From assembly GCA_900316455.1 (NCBI GenBank), contig ONCX01000010.1, positions 1 through 64,000 of the forward strand: 64,000 nt of DNA. Direction: 5' to 3'. Of the stretch, positions 16,713 through 25,649 are shown one piece after another. The notes below the pieces were generated by a model. That model searched no databases. It was not told the origin of the DNA and saw only the letters and a program-made list of their open reading frames with translations. The position numbers were made by a program, and so were the translations under genes. How positions within the stretch are numbered: the first letter of the stretch is position 1; each line of letters begins with the position of its first letter. The stretch is from an uncultured Eubacteriales bacterium (GTDB lineage: Bacteria > Bacillota > Clostridia > Oscillospirales > Acutalibacteraceae).

Positions 16713-17414
16713 TCAGCCCGCGCGCAGCGCGGCAAGTGAGCTGTATGCCCTGCCGTATTTGGAAAACGAGGTCTTGAATATTCCGTTCTCCGACAGAACC
16801 GAGGTCATCCACAGCGGTATGCCGCCGGAGGTCTTGACCTCCATGAGCGACGTGTCCGGCGGAAGTATTCCGCTTCCGTATGGCGGCGTTGTCAGCGAAA
16901 GATCCTTGCTCCGCCACATTATGTTCTCGTCAAAGGTCACGCGGAAGCTGTCGTCATCCCTGCCGTAGAACGCTTCGCGGTCATACGATATGAATACCCT
17001 CGGCGCAAGCTCCCTGTAGAACGCCCTGAAATAGTCTATCTCGCTGCCTATCTGTCCCTCCAGCCCGCCGTGCGCGCCGCTTGCCAGATAATACATCGCT
17101 TCCCTCTCCGGCAGACTCACCCGCCGCTTGTAGACTACCTCCTGATACTTCTTCTTCAGCTCCACAAACACGTTGTCACATGAAGCCGCCGTGCCGTAGC
17201 TCCTCACCCTGAGCTTCTCCTTGTAAACCGGCTTCTCAAGCGAGCGACGTATGAGGTAGTAATCCGGCGTGTCATAGTAAATATTGCATATCGTGCTTTT
17301 GCCGTAGTCGTCCGGCTTCATGCGGCTTTGCATCGCTTCCATAATTATTCTTCTCTGACGGTTTGTCACTAAATACTTTATCTCATATCTTTCAAATACA
17401 TTGTTGCTTATCAT
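16713..17414 (-). CDS. VTC domain-containing protein (polyphosphate polymerase-like)
   Basis: A 233-residue triphosphate-tunnel protein of the VTC family. The start F-E-R-Y-E-I-K-Y-L-V, the Y-Y-D-T-P segment, the basic strand K-E-K-L-R-V-R-S-Y-G, and F-V-E-L-K-K-K-Y with following K-R-R are the expected E/K/R tunnel residues. In eukaryotes this domain polymerises polyphosphate; the bacterial stand-alone forms are uncharacterised or proposed inorganic polyphosphate polymerases. ATG 17414 follows GGGAGGAAA; longer upstream in-frame codons have no ribosome site. First gene of the VTC-DUF4956-DUF4353 group. Confidence 0.86.
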   Translation of the reverse strand: MISNNVFERYEIKYLVTNRQRRIIMEAMQSRMKPDDYGKSTICNIYYDTPDYYLIRRSLEKPVYKEKLRVRSYGTAASCDNVFVELKKKYQEVVYKRRVSLPEREAMYYLASGAHGGLEGQIGSEIDYFRAFYRELAPRVFISYDREAFYGRDDDSFRVTFDENIMWRSKDLSLTTPPYGSGILPPDTSLMEVKTSGGIPLWMTSVLSENGIFKTSFSKYGRAYSSLAALRAG

Positions 17415-17511
17415 AATCTTATTTCCTCCCTGCTTTTTCTTTACGTTTACCATTGTAAAATGCAAAACATAAATTAAGTTAAAATTAGTACAAGTTTTTT
17501 TTGTTTTTATA

Positions 17512-17540
17512 TGGAATTTTTCAGAAACATATGATATAAT
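17512..17540 (+). promoter_or_regulatory. Possible promoter of the duplicated-module lipoprotein gene
   Basis: TATAAT at 17535-17540 is a good -10; the -35 at 17-base spacing is poor (TGGAAT, 17512-17517). The transcript would begin near 17547 and carry a small hairpin (TGCGGC 17562-17567 with GCCGCA 17573-17578) and the tandem array at 17587-17657. Confidence 0.45.
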
Positions 17541-17586
17541 CATTTTGATAAAAATGTACCCTGCGGCTGGCTGCCGCAAGTCATTT

Positions 17587-17657
17587 ACATGTAATTCTTA
17601 CATATACATGTAATTCTTACATATACATGTAATTCTTACATATACATGTAATTCTTA
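17587..17657 (+). repeat. Tandem 19-bp palindrome-containing repeat in the 5' leader
   Basis: Three full copies and one 14-base partial copy of ACATGTAATTCTTACATAT. Each unit contains the inverted pair ATGTAA-TTC-TTACAT. The array ends three bases before the GAAAGGA ribosome site of the gene at 17676. It could bind a protein, shape the mRNA leader or vary in copy number. Confidence 0.85.
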
Positions 17658-17675
17658 TTGGAAAGGATAGTTGAA

Positions 17676-19259
17676 ATGTTTAAAAGAATTTCCGTATTTT
17701 TACTTGCGATTGCTCTTTTGATGAGCGTTACGGCATGTATGCCCGACGCTATTTTCGCTGACGACGTTACTTCCGGCAGTGAACATAGCGGTTCGCGGGA
17801 CGCTGCGGACATCTACAGCTTTAAATTTTTGCTCGGCGAAGAGGATATAGAGCTTCCGGTCAAGTACATCGTCATTTCCGCGAGAGGCTGGAAGATTTCT
17901 GAGACCGCCGAAACCGCTGACGACGATGAGACAGCCCCAAATGCCGACGCTAAAAAGGAAGACGCTAAAGTATATACCGCCGAATCTGTGCTGGAGTCCG
18001 GCGAGTATTCCGATTACCTGCCGCTTTCAAAGGGTGAATCCGTAATTACCGCAAGATTTTACAATGATACAGATAAGCAGCAGAGCATTACCGATTGCAA
18101 GGTCGTCGGTATCAGACTTGACGCTGAATACGGAACTGTCCCGTCATTCGTCATTCACAAGGACGATCTGTCAATAGGCAGCAGGTACGACGACGTTAAG
18201 GAGTCCTGCGGAACGCCTACCTACGTCGAAAGAGCGCTCAGGTCAACCGGCGAAATCGCCGAGATAAACGACGTCAAGCTCATCGACACCGAAGAGGAAA
18301 CCGTCAGCACTCTCTATTATAAGCTCGCGGAGCATTCCTTTATCTCGTTTGTCATCGACACCCTCAACAACGTTCCTAAGAGCGTGGTTACCGTCACAAT
18401 TGAAAACGACGCCGAGCCTTACGAGCCTTACGATTATTCCAGAGAATTAAAGTACAAATCCGATAGCGTCGATCTCTACAAGGGTCCCAATCTGCTGGGC
18501 AAGACCTTCTTTGATTTATCCTATAAGTTTGAGGGCAATCTCTATACTCTGCCTATCCCTGTCCGCAGACTGATTGACGACGGCTGGGAATTCATAAGCA
18601 ATTACGGCGAACGCATTCCTATGGGAACCACTGCCGACGGTCTTGTTATGCGTAAGGGCAATCAGGCTATAAAATTGATGGTCCATAATTACGATACCAA
18701 GTACGCCCACACTGCCATCAACTGCTATGCAGTAAACATGGAGGCGTGTCTCACAGGTCCTAACGTAAGCATTCTTTTTGCCAAGGGCGTGACTCTCGGC
18801 TCTACGGAGAAGGATCTCGTTACTGCCTTCGGCAAGGATTTCGTCAAGAAGCACCCTGTCGTGGACGAAGAGGGCAATTATTCGGAGAACGCCGAATCCT
18901 TCAGATACGACGCCCCTGACATGACCGGCTGCTATATCGAAAAGACTGTGGGCGATGAGTATACCGTTTATTCATGCGTGATGCCCGACGACGTTCCGAC
19001 CATTACTCTCCCCGTATCCATCACCGACATAGGCGATACCGGCGTGGATCTCCTGGGCGGGATCAGAAAGCATATCGATATCTACGTCGCCAACGATACC
19101 CACATCGTATATAAATTCTATCTCCAGAACTGTCCGGAATACGTGGTTGACGAAAACAAGATAATCGAGGAACAGCTGGAGGCTCAGAGAAAGAAAGAAA
19201 AGGAAGAATGGGAAAAGCAGCAGAAGGAAAAGGAAGCTGCCGAAAACAAAAACAGCTGA
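17676..19259 (+). CDS. Lipoprotein with two similar modules, function unknown
   Basis: A 527-residue exported lipoprotein (lipobox V-T-A-C near residue 21). I see an internal duplication: a segment E-L-P-V-K-Y-I-V-I-S-A-R-G-W (about residue 60) and a later L-P-I-P-V-R-R-L-I-D-D-G-W (about 300), each followed some 100 residues on by a D/T-L-S/G-x-G-S-x-x-D-D-V type segment (S-I-G-S-R-Y-D-D-V; T-L-G-S-T-E-K-D-L). The C-terminus is a charged Glu/Lys coiled-coil-like tail. ATG 17676 follows GAAAGGA. No family recognised; monocistronic with a terminator at 19294. Confidence 0.78.
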   Translation: MFKRISVFLLAIALLMSVTACMPDAIFADDVTSGSEHSGSRDAADIYSFKFLLGEEDIELPVKYIVISARGWKISETAETADDDETAPNADAKKEDAKVYTAESVLESGEYSDYLPLSKGESVITARFYNDTDKQQSITDCKVVGIRLDAEYGTVPSFVIHKDDLSIGSRYDDVKESCGTPTYVERALRSTGEIAEINDVKLIDTEEETVSTLYYKLAEHSFISFVIDTLNNVPKSVVTVTIENDAEPYEPYDYSRELKYKSDSVDLYKGPNLLGKTFFDLSYKFEGNLYTLPIPVRRLIDDGWEFISNYGERIPMGTTADGLVMRKGNQAIKLMVHNYDTKYAHTAINCYAVNMEACLTGPNVSILFAKGVTLGSTEKDLVTAFGKDFVKKHPVVDEEGNYSENAESFRYDAPDMTGCYIEKTVGDEYTVYSCVMPDDVPTITLPVSITDIGDTGVDLLGGIRKHIDIYVANDTHIVYKFYLQNCPEYVVDENKIIEEQLEAQRKKEKEEWEKQQKEKEAAENKNS

Positions 19260-19293
19260 CCTCCCGTCGTAAATTTATAACCTCATAATCCAA

Positions 19294-19334
19294 AATACCC
19301 CTGACATATTCAGTGTCGGGGGTATTATTTTTTA
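19294..19334 (+). terminator. Terminator after the duplicated-module lipoprotein
   Basis: AATACCCCTGACA (19294-19306) pairs with TGTCGGGGGTATT (19314-19326) with one mismatched pair, followed by a T-rich tract. Confidence 0.78.
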
Positions 19335-19424
19335 TATTCTGATGTATATAATTCCAAAAAAGCCGGTCGATTGACGGTTGAATATGGCAATATGGTGAAT
19401 ATTTTTTTACAGTAAAAAAGGGGC

Positions 19425-19453
19425 TTGACTTTGCGCCGTGCGGCGGGTATACT
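19425..19453 (+). promoter_or_regulatory. Promoter of lysA
   Basis: TTGACT (19425-19430), 17-base spacer, TATACT (19448-19453). The leader to ATG 19536 is about 75 bases; no lysine riboswitch is visible. Confidence 0.72.
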
Positions 19454-19535
19454 TTTTACAATAAAAAAACAGCCCGTCAAATTACGGAAAAATGCGCTGC
19501 ATTGTCCGTTGCCGCTGTAGGAAAGGAAAGTAAAA

Positions 19536-20822
19536 ATGTTTAAGACGCCTTTTGTCACACTTGAACAGCTCAGAGAGATAGAAAAAACCTATCCCACTCC
19601 ATACCATATATATGATGAAAAGGGTATACGCGAAAATGCCCGCCGCCTTTATAAGGCGTTTTCCTGGAACAAGGGTTTCAAGGAATACTTTGCCGTCAAA
19701 GCAACTCCCAATCCGTATATCATGAAAATTTTAGCCGAAGAGGGCTGCGGTTCCGACTGTTCCTCTTACACCGAGCTGCTGCTCGCTCAATCAATCGGAA
19801 ACACCGGCAGGGAAATCATGTTCTCTTCAAATACCACTCCGGCAGAGGACTTCGCCCTCGCCCGCAAACTCGGCGCTATCATCAATCTTGACGACATAAC
19901 GCACATAGATTTCCTCGAAAAGGTCGCCGGTATCCCTGACACGATTTGCTGCCGCTTCAACCCGGGCGGATATTTTGAATTGGGAACCGATATTATGGAC
20001 AATCCCGGTGAAGCTAAGTACGGTATGACCCACGAGCAGATCATCAGAGCCTACAAGATTCTCATGGAAAAGGGCGTCAGGCACTTCGGTATTCACAGCT
20101 TCTTAGCCAGCAATACCGTCACCAACGACTATTATCCCGAACTTGCTCGCCAGCTTTTCGAGCTTGCCGTGGAGCTTAAAGAAAAAACCGGCGCCTCTGT
20201 CGAATTCATCAACCTCTCCGGCGGCATAGGTATACCTTACCGCCCAGGACAGGAGCCTAACGATATTTTTGTTATCGGCGAGGGCGTCCGCAGGTATTAC
20301 GAGGAAATCCTCACGCCCGCCGGAATGGACAATGTGGCTATTTACACCGAGCTTGGAAGATTCATGCTCGCTCCTTACGGTCATCTCGTCACCAAAGCCA
20401 TTCACCGCAAGGAAACCTACAAGCATTATGTCGGCGTTGACGCCTGCGCCTGCAATCTCATGCGTCCAGCTATGTACGGGGCTTATCATTATATCTCCGT
20501 CATGGGCAAGGACGAACACGGCAAACGCGTCATTTACGATATTACCGGTTCGCTCTGCGAAAACAACGACAAATTCGCCGTTGACCGCGATCTGCCTGTT
20601 ATTGATATCGGCGATTTCCTTGTTATTCACGATACCGGAGCGCACGGCTTCTCTATGGGTTACAATTATAACGGAAAGCTCCGCTCCGCCGAGCTGCTTC
20701 TCTGCGAGGACGGCAGCGTCAAAATGATACGCCGCGCCGAAACCCCTGCCGATTACTTCGCTACCTTCGATTTTGAAGGCGCTACAATTAAAGTGGACGT
20801 TGACGATATTGTAAAAAATTGA
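19536..20822 (+). CDS. lysA: Diaminopimelate decarboxylase
   Basis: A 428-residue fold-III PLP enzyme, normal length for LysA, converting meso-diaminopimelate to lysine in the cytoplasm. Lys55 in F-A-V-K-A-T-P-N-P is the expected PLP Schiff-base residue; G-G-I-G-I-P-Y-R and G-E-G-V-R contact the cofactor phosphate region, and C-A-C-N-L-M-R-P and C-E-N-N-D take the place of the usual substrate-site segments. The motif H-S-F-L-A-S-N replaces the classic H-x-H-I-G-S, a variant known to me from Clostridia LysA-like proteins. Start follows GGAAAGGAAAG. It is expressed from its own promoter. Confidence 0.88.
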   Translation: MFKTPFVTLEQLREIEKTYPTPYHIYDEKGIRENARRLYKAFSWNKGFKEYFAVKATPNPYIMKILAEEGCGSDCSSYTELLLAQSIGNTGREIMFSSNTTPAEDFALARKLGAIINLDDITHIDFLEKVAGIPDTICCRFNPGGYFELGTDIMDNPGEAKYGMTHEQIIRAYKILMEKGVRHFGIHSFLASNTVTNDYYPELARQLFELAVELKEKTGASVEFINLSGGIGIPYRPGQEPNDIFVIGEGVRRYYEEILTPAGMDNVAIYTELGRFMLAPYGHLVTKAIHRKETYKHYVGVDACACNLMRPAMYGAYHYISVMGKDEHGKRVIYDITGSLCENNDKFAVDRDLPVIDIGDFLVIHDTGAHGFSMGYNYNGKLRSAELLLCEDGSVKMIRRAETPADYFATFDFEGATIKVDVDDIVKN

Positions 20823-20926
20823 TTAATATTAAATTGCATTATTCCCGCCGGTCTGCACAAAATAGTTGTGCAAACATTTCGCTCAGGCGTTTTGCTTGCG
20901 CATCTATTAATTCAGGAGATGACAAG

Positions 20927-21145
20927 ATGCTTGACAGAACATCGCTGATACTCGTTATCATCGGCGCGTTGAACTGGGGCTCAGTCGGTCTTTTCAGATT
21001 CGACTTTGTGGGCTGGCTCTTCGGCGGACAGGCTGCCACCTTCAGCAGAATTATCTTCACCCTCGTCGGTCTGGCGGGACTTTGGTGCATTTCCCTGCTC
21101 TTCCGCGACAGGGACGAAACCTCCTCCGAAATTAGCCATATGTGA
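20927..21145 (+). CDS. DUF378 family small membrane protein
   Basis: A 72-residue membrane protein with two helices. L-V-I-I-G-A-L-N-W-G-S-V-G-L-F and the second helix with V-G-L-A-G-L-W are the DUF378 (YuzA-like) signature. ATG 20927 follows AGGAGA; upstream in-frame codons extend back over lysA and lack a ribosome site. It may be cotranscribed with lysA (104-base gap containing a TGCACAA/TTGTGCA hairpin). Function unknown. Confidence 0.85.
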   Translation: MLDRTSLILVIIGALNWGSVGLFRFDFVGWLFGGQAATFSRIIFTLVGLAGLWCISLLFRDRDETSSEISHM

Positions 21146-21173
21146 TAGTCTTACCATTAATCCCCAAAAAGAA

Positions 21174-21222
21174 CAGTCCGGCTTTTTCCATTGATTGCGG
21201 GAAAAAGCCGGACTGCTTTTTT
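21174..21222. terminator. Strong bidirectional terminator
   Basis: A perfect 16-bp stem: CAGTCCGGCTTTTTCC (21174-21189) with its complement at 21200-21215, followed by seven T. It separates the DUF378 gene from the convergent ABC exporter operon. Confidence 0.9.
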
Positions 21223-21244
21223 TATTTATAGTATAGTATTCAAT

Positions 21245-23170
21245 TTATTCAAGCTCGAACGCGCCTGTGTAAAGCCTGTAATACTGACCCTTTTGCTCTA
21301 TAAGCTGTTCATGAGTGCCGCGTTCGATGATCCTGCCGTGATCGAGCACCATTATGACGTCGGAATTTTTGACGGTGGAAAGCCTGTGGGCTATTACGAA
21401 TACCGTCCTGCCCTCCATGAGCTTATCCATGCCGCGCTGTACTATCTGCTCGGTGTGGGTGTCAATGGAGGATGTCGCTTCGTCCATTATCATTACCGGC
21501 GGGTCCGCGACTGCCGCTCGCGCAATCGCAATGAGCTGGCGCTGTCCCTGCGAGAGATTCTCGCCGTTGTTTTCCAGCATGGTTGCGTAGCCGTCCGGAA
21601 GACGGGTGATGAAGTCGTCCGCGCCGGCTAATCTGGCGGCGGTGCGGCATTCCTCGTCCGTCGCGTCGAGCTTGCCGTAGCGGATATTGTCCATGACCGT
21701 GCCGGTGAAGAGGTTCGTCTCCTGAAGCACAAGACCGAGCGAACGCCGGAGGTCGGATTTGCGTATCTTGTTGATATTGATGCTGTCGTAGCGTATCTTG
21801 CCGTCCTCTATGTCATAGAAGCGGTTGAGAAGATTGGTTATCGTGGTTTTGCCCGCGCCGGTCGCGCCGACAAAGGCTATCTTCTCGCCCGGCTTTGCGT
21901 TCAGCGAGATATTGTGAAGCACAGTCTTGCCCTCTTCATAGGCGAAGTCAACGTCGAGCAGCTCCACGCTGCCTTCAAGGGGTGTGTAGGTGAGAGTGCC
22001 GTCGCCGTGCGGGTGCTTCCACGCCCAGTGACCGGTGTGCTTCCCTGTCTCCGTAATGCTGCCGTCGCTGCCGTATTCGGCGTTGACGAGCGTTACATAC
22101 CCGTCGTCAACCTCAGGCTCCTCGTCGATCATCGAGAATATTCTCTCCGCGCCCGCCATTGCCATTGCGACGGAATTGACCTGCTGCGCAAGCTGGTTGA
22201 CGTTGCCGGTGAACTGCTTTGCCATGTTGAGGAACGGAATGAGAATGTCAATGGTGACAACTCCCACAGCTCCCGCGGCAATCGCTGAAATGCCAGGATT
22301 TGGAACCTTGGCGAGCAGCAGCGCTCCGCCTACCACGGCGAGAAGCACATAGAGAATGTTGCCGATATTCTGTATTATCGGCGCGAGAATATTGGCGTAG
22401 GTGTGCGCCTTGAAGCCGTCGTTGAAAAGCTCCTCATTGAGTCTGTCGAAATCCTCGCGGCACTTCTGTTCGTGGTTGAAGACCTTGACGACCTTTTCGC
22501 CGTTCATCATTTCCTGCACAAAGCCCTCGACCCTGCCGAGCGATTTCTGCTGACGTATGAAGAATTTTGCGGAGCCGCCTCCTGCCCGTCCGCTGACGAA
22601 CATTATGCCGAATATTCCCAAAATTACAACCAGTGTCAGCCAAAGACTGTAGTAGAGCATTATGAAGAATACCGCGACAATCAGTATTATCGTCTGAAGA
22701 AGCGTCGGAAGCGCCTGTGAAATGAGCTGGCGCAGCGCGTCGATGTCGTTGGTGTAACGGCTCATTATATCGCCGTGCTTGTTTGTGTCGAAGAATCTGA
22801 TGGGCAGGTTCTGCATTTTGTCAAAGAGCGCGACGCGCATCTTTCCGAGAAAGCCCTGTGTGATATACGCCATGAACTGCGTGTAAAGCACTATTGACAC
22901 AAGCGACAGCAGATAAAGCGAAAGCAGTATGATTACCTTTGGAATAATCACCTTTGAAGCGGCTGCCCAGTCGCCGGATTTCCAGTAAATCTCGATGTCC
23001 GCGATAATCTTCTGCTGGAATATGGCAGGCATAGCGTTGGTGATGGACGAAAGCACTATGCACCCCGCAGTCACGGGGAGAAGCACAGGATATGACCTTA
23101 CGAGCGTTGAAATAAGCCTTTTCAGACCTCCCGCGTTTATCGGCGGTCTTTTCATTTTATTGTTATTCAT
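21245..23170 (-). CDS. ABC exporter half-transporter, catalytically competent-site subunit
   Basis: A 641-residue half-transporter: six-helix exporter domain (about 20-340) then a nucleotide-binding domain. Walker A G-A-T-G-A-G-K-T-T, Walker B M-I-M-D-E-A-T-S-S-I-D and switch His in I-A-H-R-L are intact, but the signature is degenerate (L-S-Q-G-Q). A 45-residue insertion precedes the nucleotide-binding domain (H-T-G-H-W-A-W region), as in many Clostridia homologues. ATG 23170 overlaps the partner gene by 8 bp. The two should form a heterodimeric multidrug- or peptide-type exporter; substrate unknown. Confidence 0.9.
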   Translation of the reverse strand: MNNNKMKRPPINAGGLKRLISTLVRSYPVLLPVTAGCIVLSSITNAMPAIFQQKIIADIEIYWKSGDWAAASKVIIPKVIILLSLYLLSLVSIVLYTQFMAYITQGFLGKMRVALFDKMQNLPIRFFDTNKHGDIMSRYTNDIDALRQLISQALPTLLQTIILIVAVFFIMLYYSLWLTLVVILGIFGIMFVSGRAGGGSAKFFIRQQKSLGRVEGFVQEMMNGEKVVKVFNHEQKCREDFDRLNEELFNDGFKAHTYANILAPIIQNIGNILYVLLAVVGGALLLAKVPNPGISAIAAGAVGVVTIDILIPFLNMAKQFTGNVNQLAQQVNSVAMAMAGAERIFSMIDEEPEVDDGYVTLVNAEYGSDGSITETGKHTGHWAWKHPHGDGTLTYTPLEGSVELLDVDFAYEEGKTVLHNISLNAKPGEKIAFVGATGAGKTTITNLLNRFYDIEDGKIRYDSININKIRKSDLRRSLGLVLQETNLFTGTVMDNIRYGKLDATDEECRTAARLAGADDFITRLPDGYATMLENNGENLSQGQRQLIAIARAAVADPPVMIMDEATSSIDTHTEQIVQRGMDKLMEGRTVFVIAHRLSTVKNSDVIMVLDHGRIIERGTHEQLIEQKGQYYRLYTGAFELE

Positions 23171-24905
23171 CTTCCGCCCTCCCGCTGGTCTGTTCCTCGT
23201 AAATCTCGCGGTAGATGGGAGCGGATTTCATCAGCTCTTCATGTCTGCCGGAGGCAATGATTCTGCCGTTTTCCATAATGATTATCATATCCGCGTCCAT
23301 GACCGAAGCCACGCGCTGGGCGATAATGAGCTTGGTGGTTTCGGGAATATATCTCCGGAAACCGTCGCGTATGAGCGCGTCGGTCTTGGTATCCACCGCG
23401 CTTGTGGAATCGTCGAGTATAAGTATTTTCGGCTTTTTGAGAAGCGCCCTCGCAATGCAGAGACGCTGCTTCTGACCGCCGGAGACGTTTGTGCCGCCCT
23501 GTTCGATGTAGGTGTCGTAGCCGTCGGGGAACGACCTTACGAATTCGTCCGCCTGAGCAAGTCGGCAGGCTTCGGCGATTTCCTCATCGGTGGCGTTCTC
23601 GTTGCCCCAGCGGAGATTATCCCTGATTGTGCCGGAAAAGAGCTGGTTCTTTTGCAGAACCATTGCCACGCTGTCCCGCAGGGCATTCATATCGTAATTC
23701 CTTACGTCCACGCCGCCAACTGCGACGCTGCCTTCAGTGGCGTCGTAAAGACGCGGAATGAGCTGCACGAGTGTGGATTTGCTCGAACCGGTTCCCCCTA
23801 AAATTCCCACGGTCATGCCGGAGTCAATGTGGAGATTTACGTCGGAAAGCGCGTAATTGCCGGATTTGAGGGAATACTTGAAGCTCACGTCCTTGAAGTC
23901 GATGGAGCCGTCACTGATCTCGGTTACGGGGGAATCGGGATTGGTCATGGTGGATTCCTCCGAAAGCACCTCCGTTATTCTGCGCATGGATTCAAGCGAA
24001 ATCGTTATCATGACATAGATCATGGAGAGTATCATGAGCGACATGAGTATCTGGAATCCATAGGTCAGCATTGCGGACATCTGTCCCACGTCGATAGTGC
24101 TGCCGCGGCTGGTAATTATTATTTTTGCGCCCATTGTCAGCACAAACAGCATGTTGAAATATAGACATATCTGCATAAGCGGGTGATTGACCGCCACGAT
24201 CCTTTCCGCTTTGGTGAAATCCCTGCGGATATCGTCGGCAGCCTCGCCGAATTTTTTCTTTTCGTATTCCTCACGCGCAAAGCCCTTTACCACGCGCATT
24301 GCCCGCACGTTCTCCTCCACCGAGCGGTTGAGAATATCGTATTTTTTGAATACGCTGTGGAAAGCCGGCATTGCCTTTTTCGCTATGATGAAAAGACCTA
24401 CCGCGAGTACCGGAATCACCACGATGAACGCGGTCGCCAGCGCGCCGCCCATTATATACGCCATTATGACCGAGAAGATGAACATAAGCGGCGAACGTAC
24501 CGCGGCGCGTATTATCATCATATAGGACATCTGCACGTTTGCAATGTCGGTTGTGAGACGTGTGACAAGCGAGGAAGAGGAAAATCTGTCAATATTCTCA
24601 AATGAAAAGCTCTGTACGCGGTCGAATACGTCGTGACGGAGATTCTTGGCAAATCCTGCGGAGGCCTTGGCGCTTGTGTAGCCCGCAAGACCGCCGCACG
24701 CAAGCGATACGACTGCCATGAAAATAAGCAGCGTGCCGGTCAGAAGAAGCGATTTCATGTCCAGATCGCCCTTGAGACGGTTTACGAGATCGGCGGTGAT
24801 AAACGGTATAAGGCATTCGATTACCACTTCGCCGACGATAAACAGGAAGGACAGTATGGAAACGCGCTTGTATTCCCTGACCGACGCAAGCAATTTTCTG
24901 ATCAA
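23163..24905 (-). CDS. ABC exporter half-transporter, degenerate-site subunit
   Basis: A 580-residue half-transporter with an exporter membrane domain (about 15-310) and a nucleotide-binding domain. Its own ATP site is degenerate: Walker A is G-G-T-G-S-S-K-S, the residue after the Walker B Asp is Asp rather than Glu (I-L-D-D-S-T-S-A-V-D), and the switch His is Gln (I-I-A-Q-R). Its signature V-S-G-G-Q is intact and would serve the partner's site. This matches the asymmetric heterodimers of the TM287/288 and BmrCD kind. First gene of the pair; ribosome site AGGAG before ATG 24905. Confidence 0.9.
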   Translation of the reverse strand: MIRKLLASVREYKRVSILSFLFIVGEVVIECLIPFITADLVNRLKGDLDMKSLLLTGTLLIFMAVVSLACGGLAGYTSAKASAGFAKNLRHDVFDRVQSFSFENIDRFSSSSLVTRLTTDIANVQMSYMMIIRAAVRSPLMFIFSVIMAYIMGGALATAFIVVIPVLAVGLFIIAKKAMPAFHSVFKKYDILNRSVEENVRAMRVVKGFAREEYEKKKFGEAADDIRRDFTKAERIVAVNHPLMQICLYFNMLFVLTMGAKIIITSRGSTIDVGQMSAMLTYGFQILMSLMILSMIYVMITISLESMRRITEVLSEESTMTNPDSPVTEISDGSIDFKDVSFKYSLKSGNYALSDVNLHIDSGMTVGILGGTGSSKSTLVQLIPRLYDATEGSVAVGGVDVRNYDMNALRDSVAMVLQKNQLFSGTIRDNLRWGNENATDEEIAEACRLAQADEFVRSFPDGYDTYIEQGGTNVSGGQKQRLCIARALLKKPKILILDDSTSAVDTKTDALIRDGFRRYIPETTKLIIAQRVASVMDADMIIIMENGRIIASGRHEELMKSAPIYREIYEEQTSGRAEDE

Positions 24906-24943
24906 TTTAATTCACTCCTTGCTGCGTTAATTTTGATAATGAT

Positions 24944-25468
24944 TTATCTGAACCTCACCGGTTCGGGATATTCCACGTCGAATGTCTCCACAGTGACCTT
25001 CTTCATTCTCTGATCGGCGAGAGGTCTGTCTCTGCGGTCGGTGGGGGTTTCGGCGATGGCGTTCACGACGTCCATACCGGAAATTACCTTGCCGAACGCG
25101 GCGTATTCGCCGTCAAGGTAGGGCGCGGGGGCGTGCATGATGAAGAACTGGGAGCCGGCGGTGTTGGGAAGGCTGGTTCTTGCCATAGAGAGAACGCCGG
25201 GCGTATGTCTGAGGTTGTTCTCATAGCCGTTGTGATTGAATTCGCCCTTGATAGTGTAGCCCGGACCGCCCATGCCCGTTCCGTCGGGACAGCCGCCCTG
25301 AATCATGAAGCCGCTGATGACGCGGTGAAAGATAAGTCCGTCATAGAATCCCTTCTTGACGAGGCTGATGAAATTGTTGACGGTGTTTGGCGCGTTTGAC
25401 GGAAAAAGCTCCGCCTTGATTATCCCTCCGTTCTCCATTTCAATAGTGACTACTGGATTTTTTTTCAT
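24944..25468 (-). CDS. Cyclophilin-type peptidyl-prolyl cis-trans isomerase
   Basis: A 174-residue cytoplasmic cyclophilin that catalyses proline isomerisation during folding. The catalytic Arg region [21 protein letters not shown], and the S-Q-F-F-I segment are all present. No signal peptide, so intracellular. ATG 25468 follows AAAGGAAC; the extra 20 codons upstream have no ribosome site. It lies 38 bases upstream of the ABC exporter operon and may be cotranscribed. Confidence 0.92.
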   Translation of the reverse strand: MKKNPVVTIEMENGGIIKAELFPSNAPNTVNNFISLVKKGFYDGLIFHRVISGFMIQGGCPDGTGMGGPGYTIKGEFNHNGYENNLRHTPGVLSMARTSLPNTAGSQFFIMHAPAPYLDGEYAAFGKVISGMDVVNAIAETPTDRRDRPLADQRMKKVTVETFDVEYPEPVRFR

Positions 25469-25586
25469 TTTCACTGTTCCTTTCCTTGTCAGTAATATCT
25501 CTGTTGAGTGAAATTCAAACAGACACAATTATTTTACCACAATTTGAGAATATGTTTATGTACGATATATGAATTTTACAGCAAAA

Positions 25587-25635
25587 AATCTCCCGCGCTG
25601 CTCTGTGTAGAATATCTATAGCAGGGCGGGAGATT
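25587..25635 (-). terminator. Terminator after the SH3/lysozyme gene
   Basis: On the minus strand AATCTCCCGC (25635-25626) and GCGGGAGATT (25596-25587) form the stem, with a GCTG-type inner extension and a following T run. Confidence 0.72.
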
Positions 25636-25649
25636 GATTTTATTTGAAT

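Noticed and set aside
17587..17657. Possible CRISPR array
   Set aside because: Units follow head to tail without spacers, period is 19 bp, and no cas genes are nearby; it is a tandem repeat.
19454..19535. Lysine riboswitch upstream of lysA
   Set aside because: The leader is too short and shows none of the L-box conserved elements.
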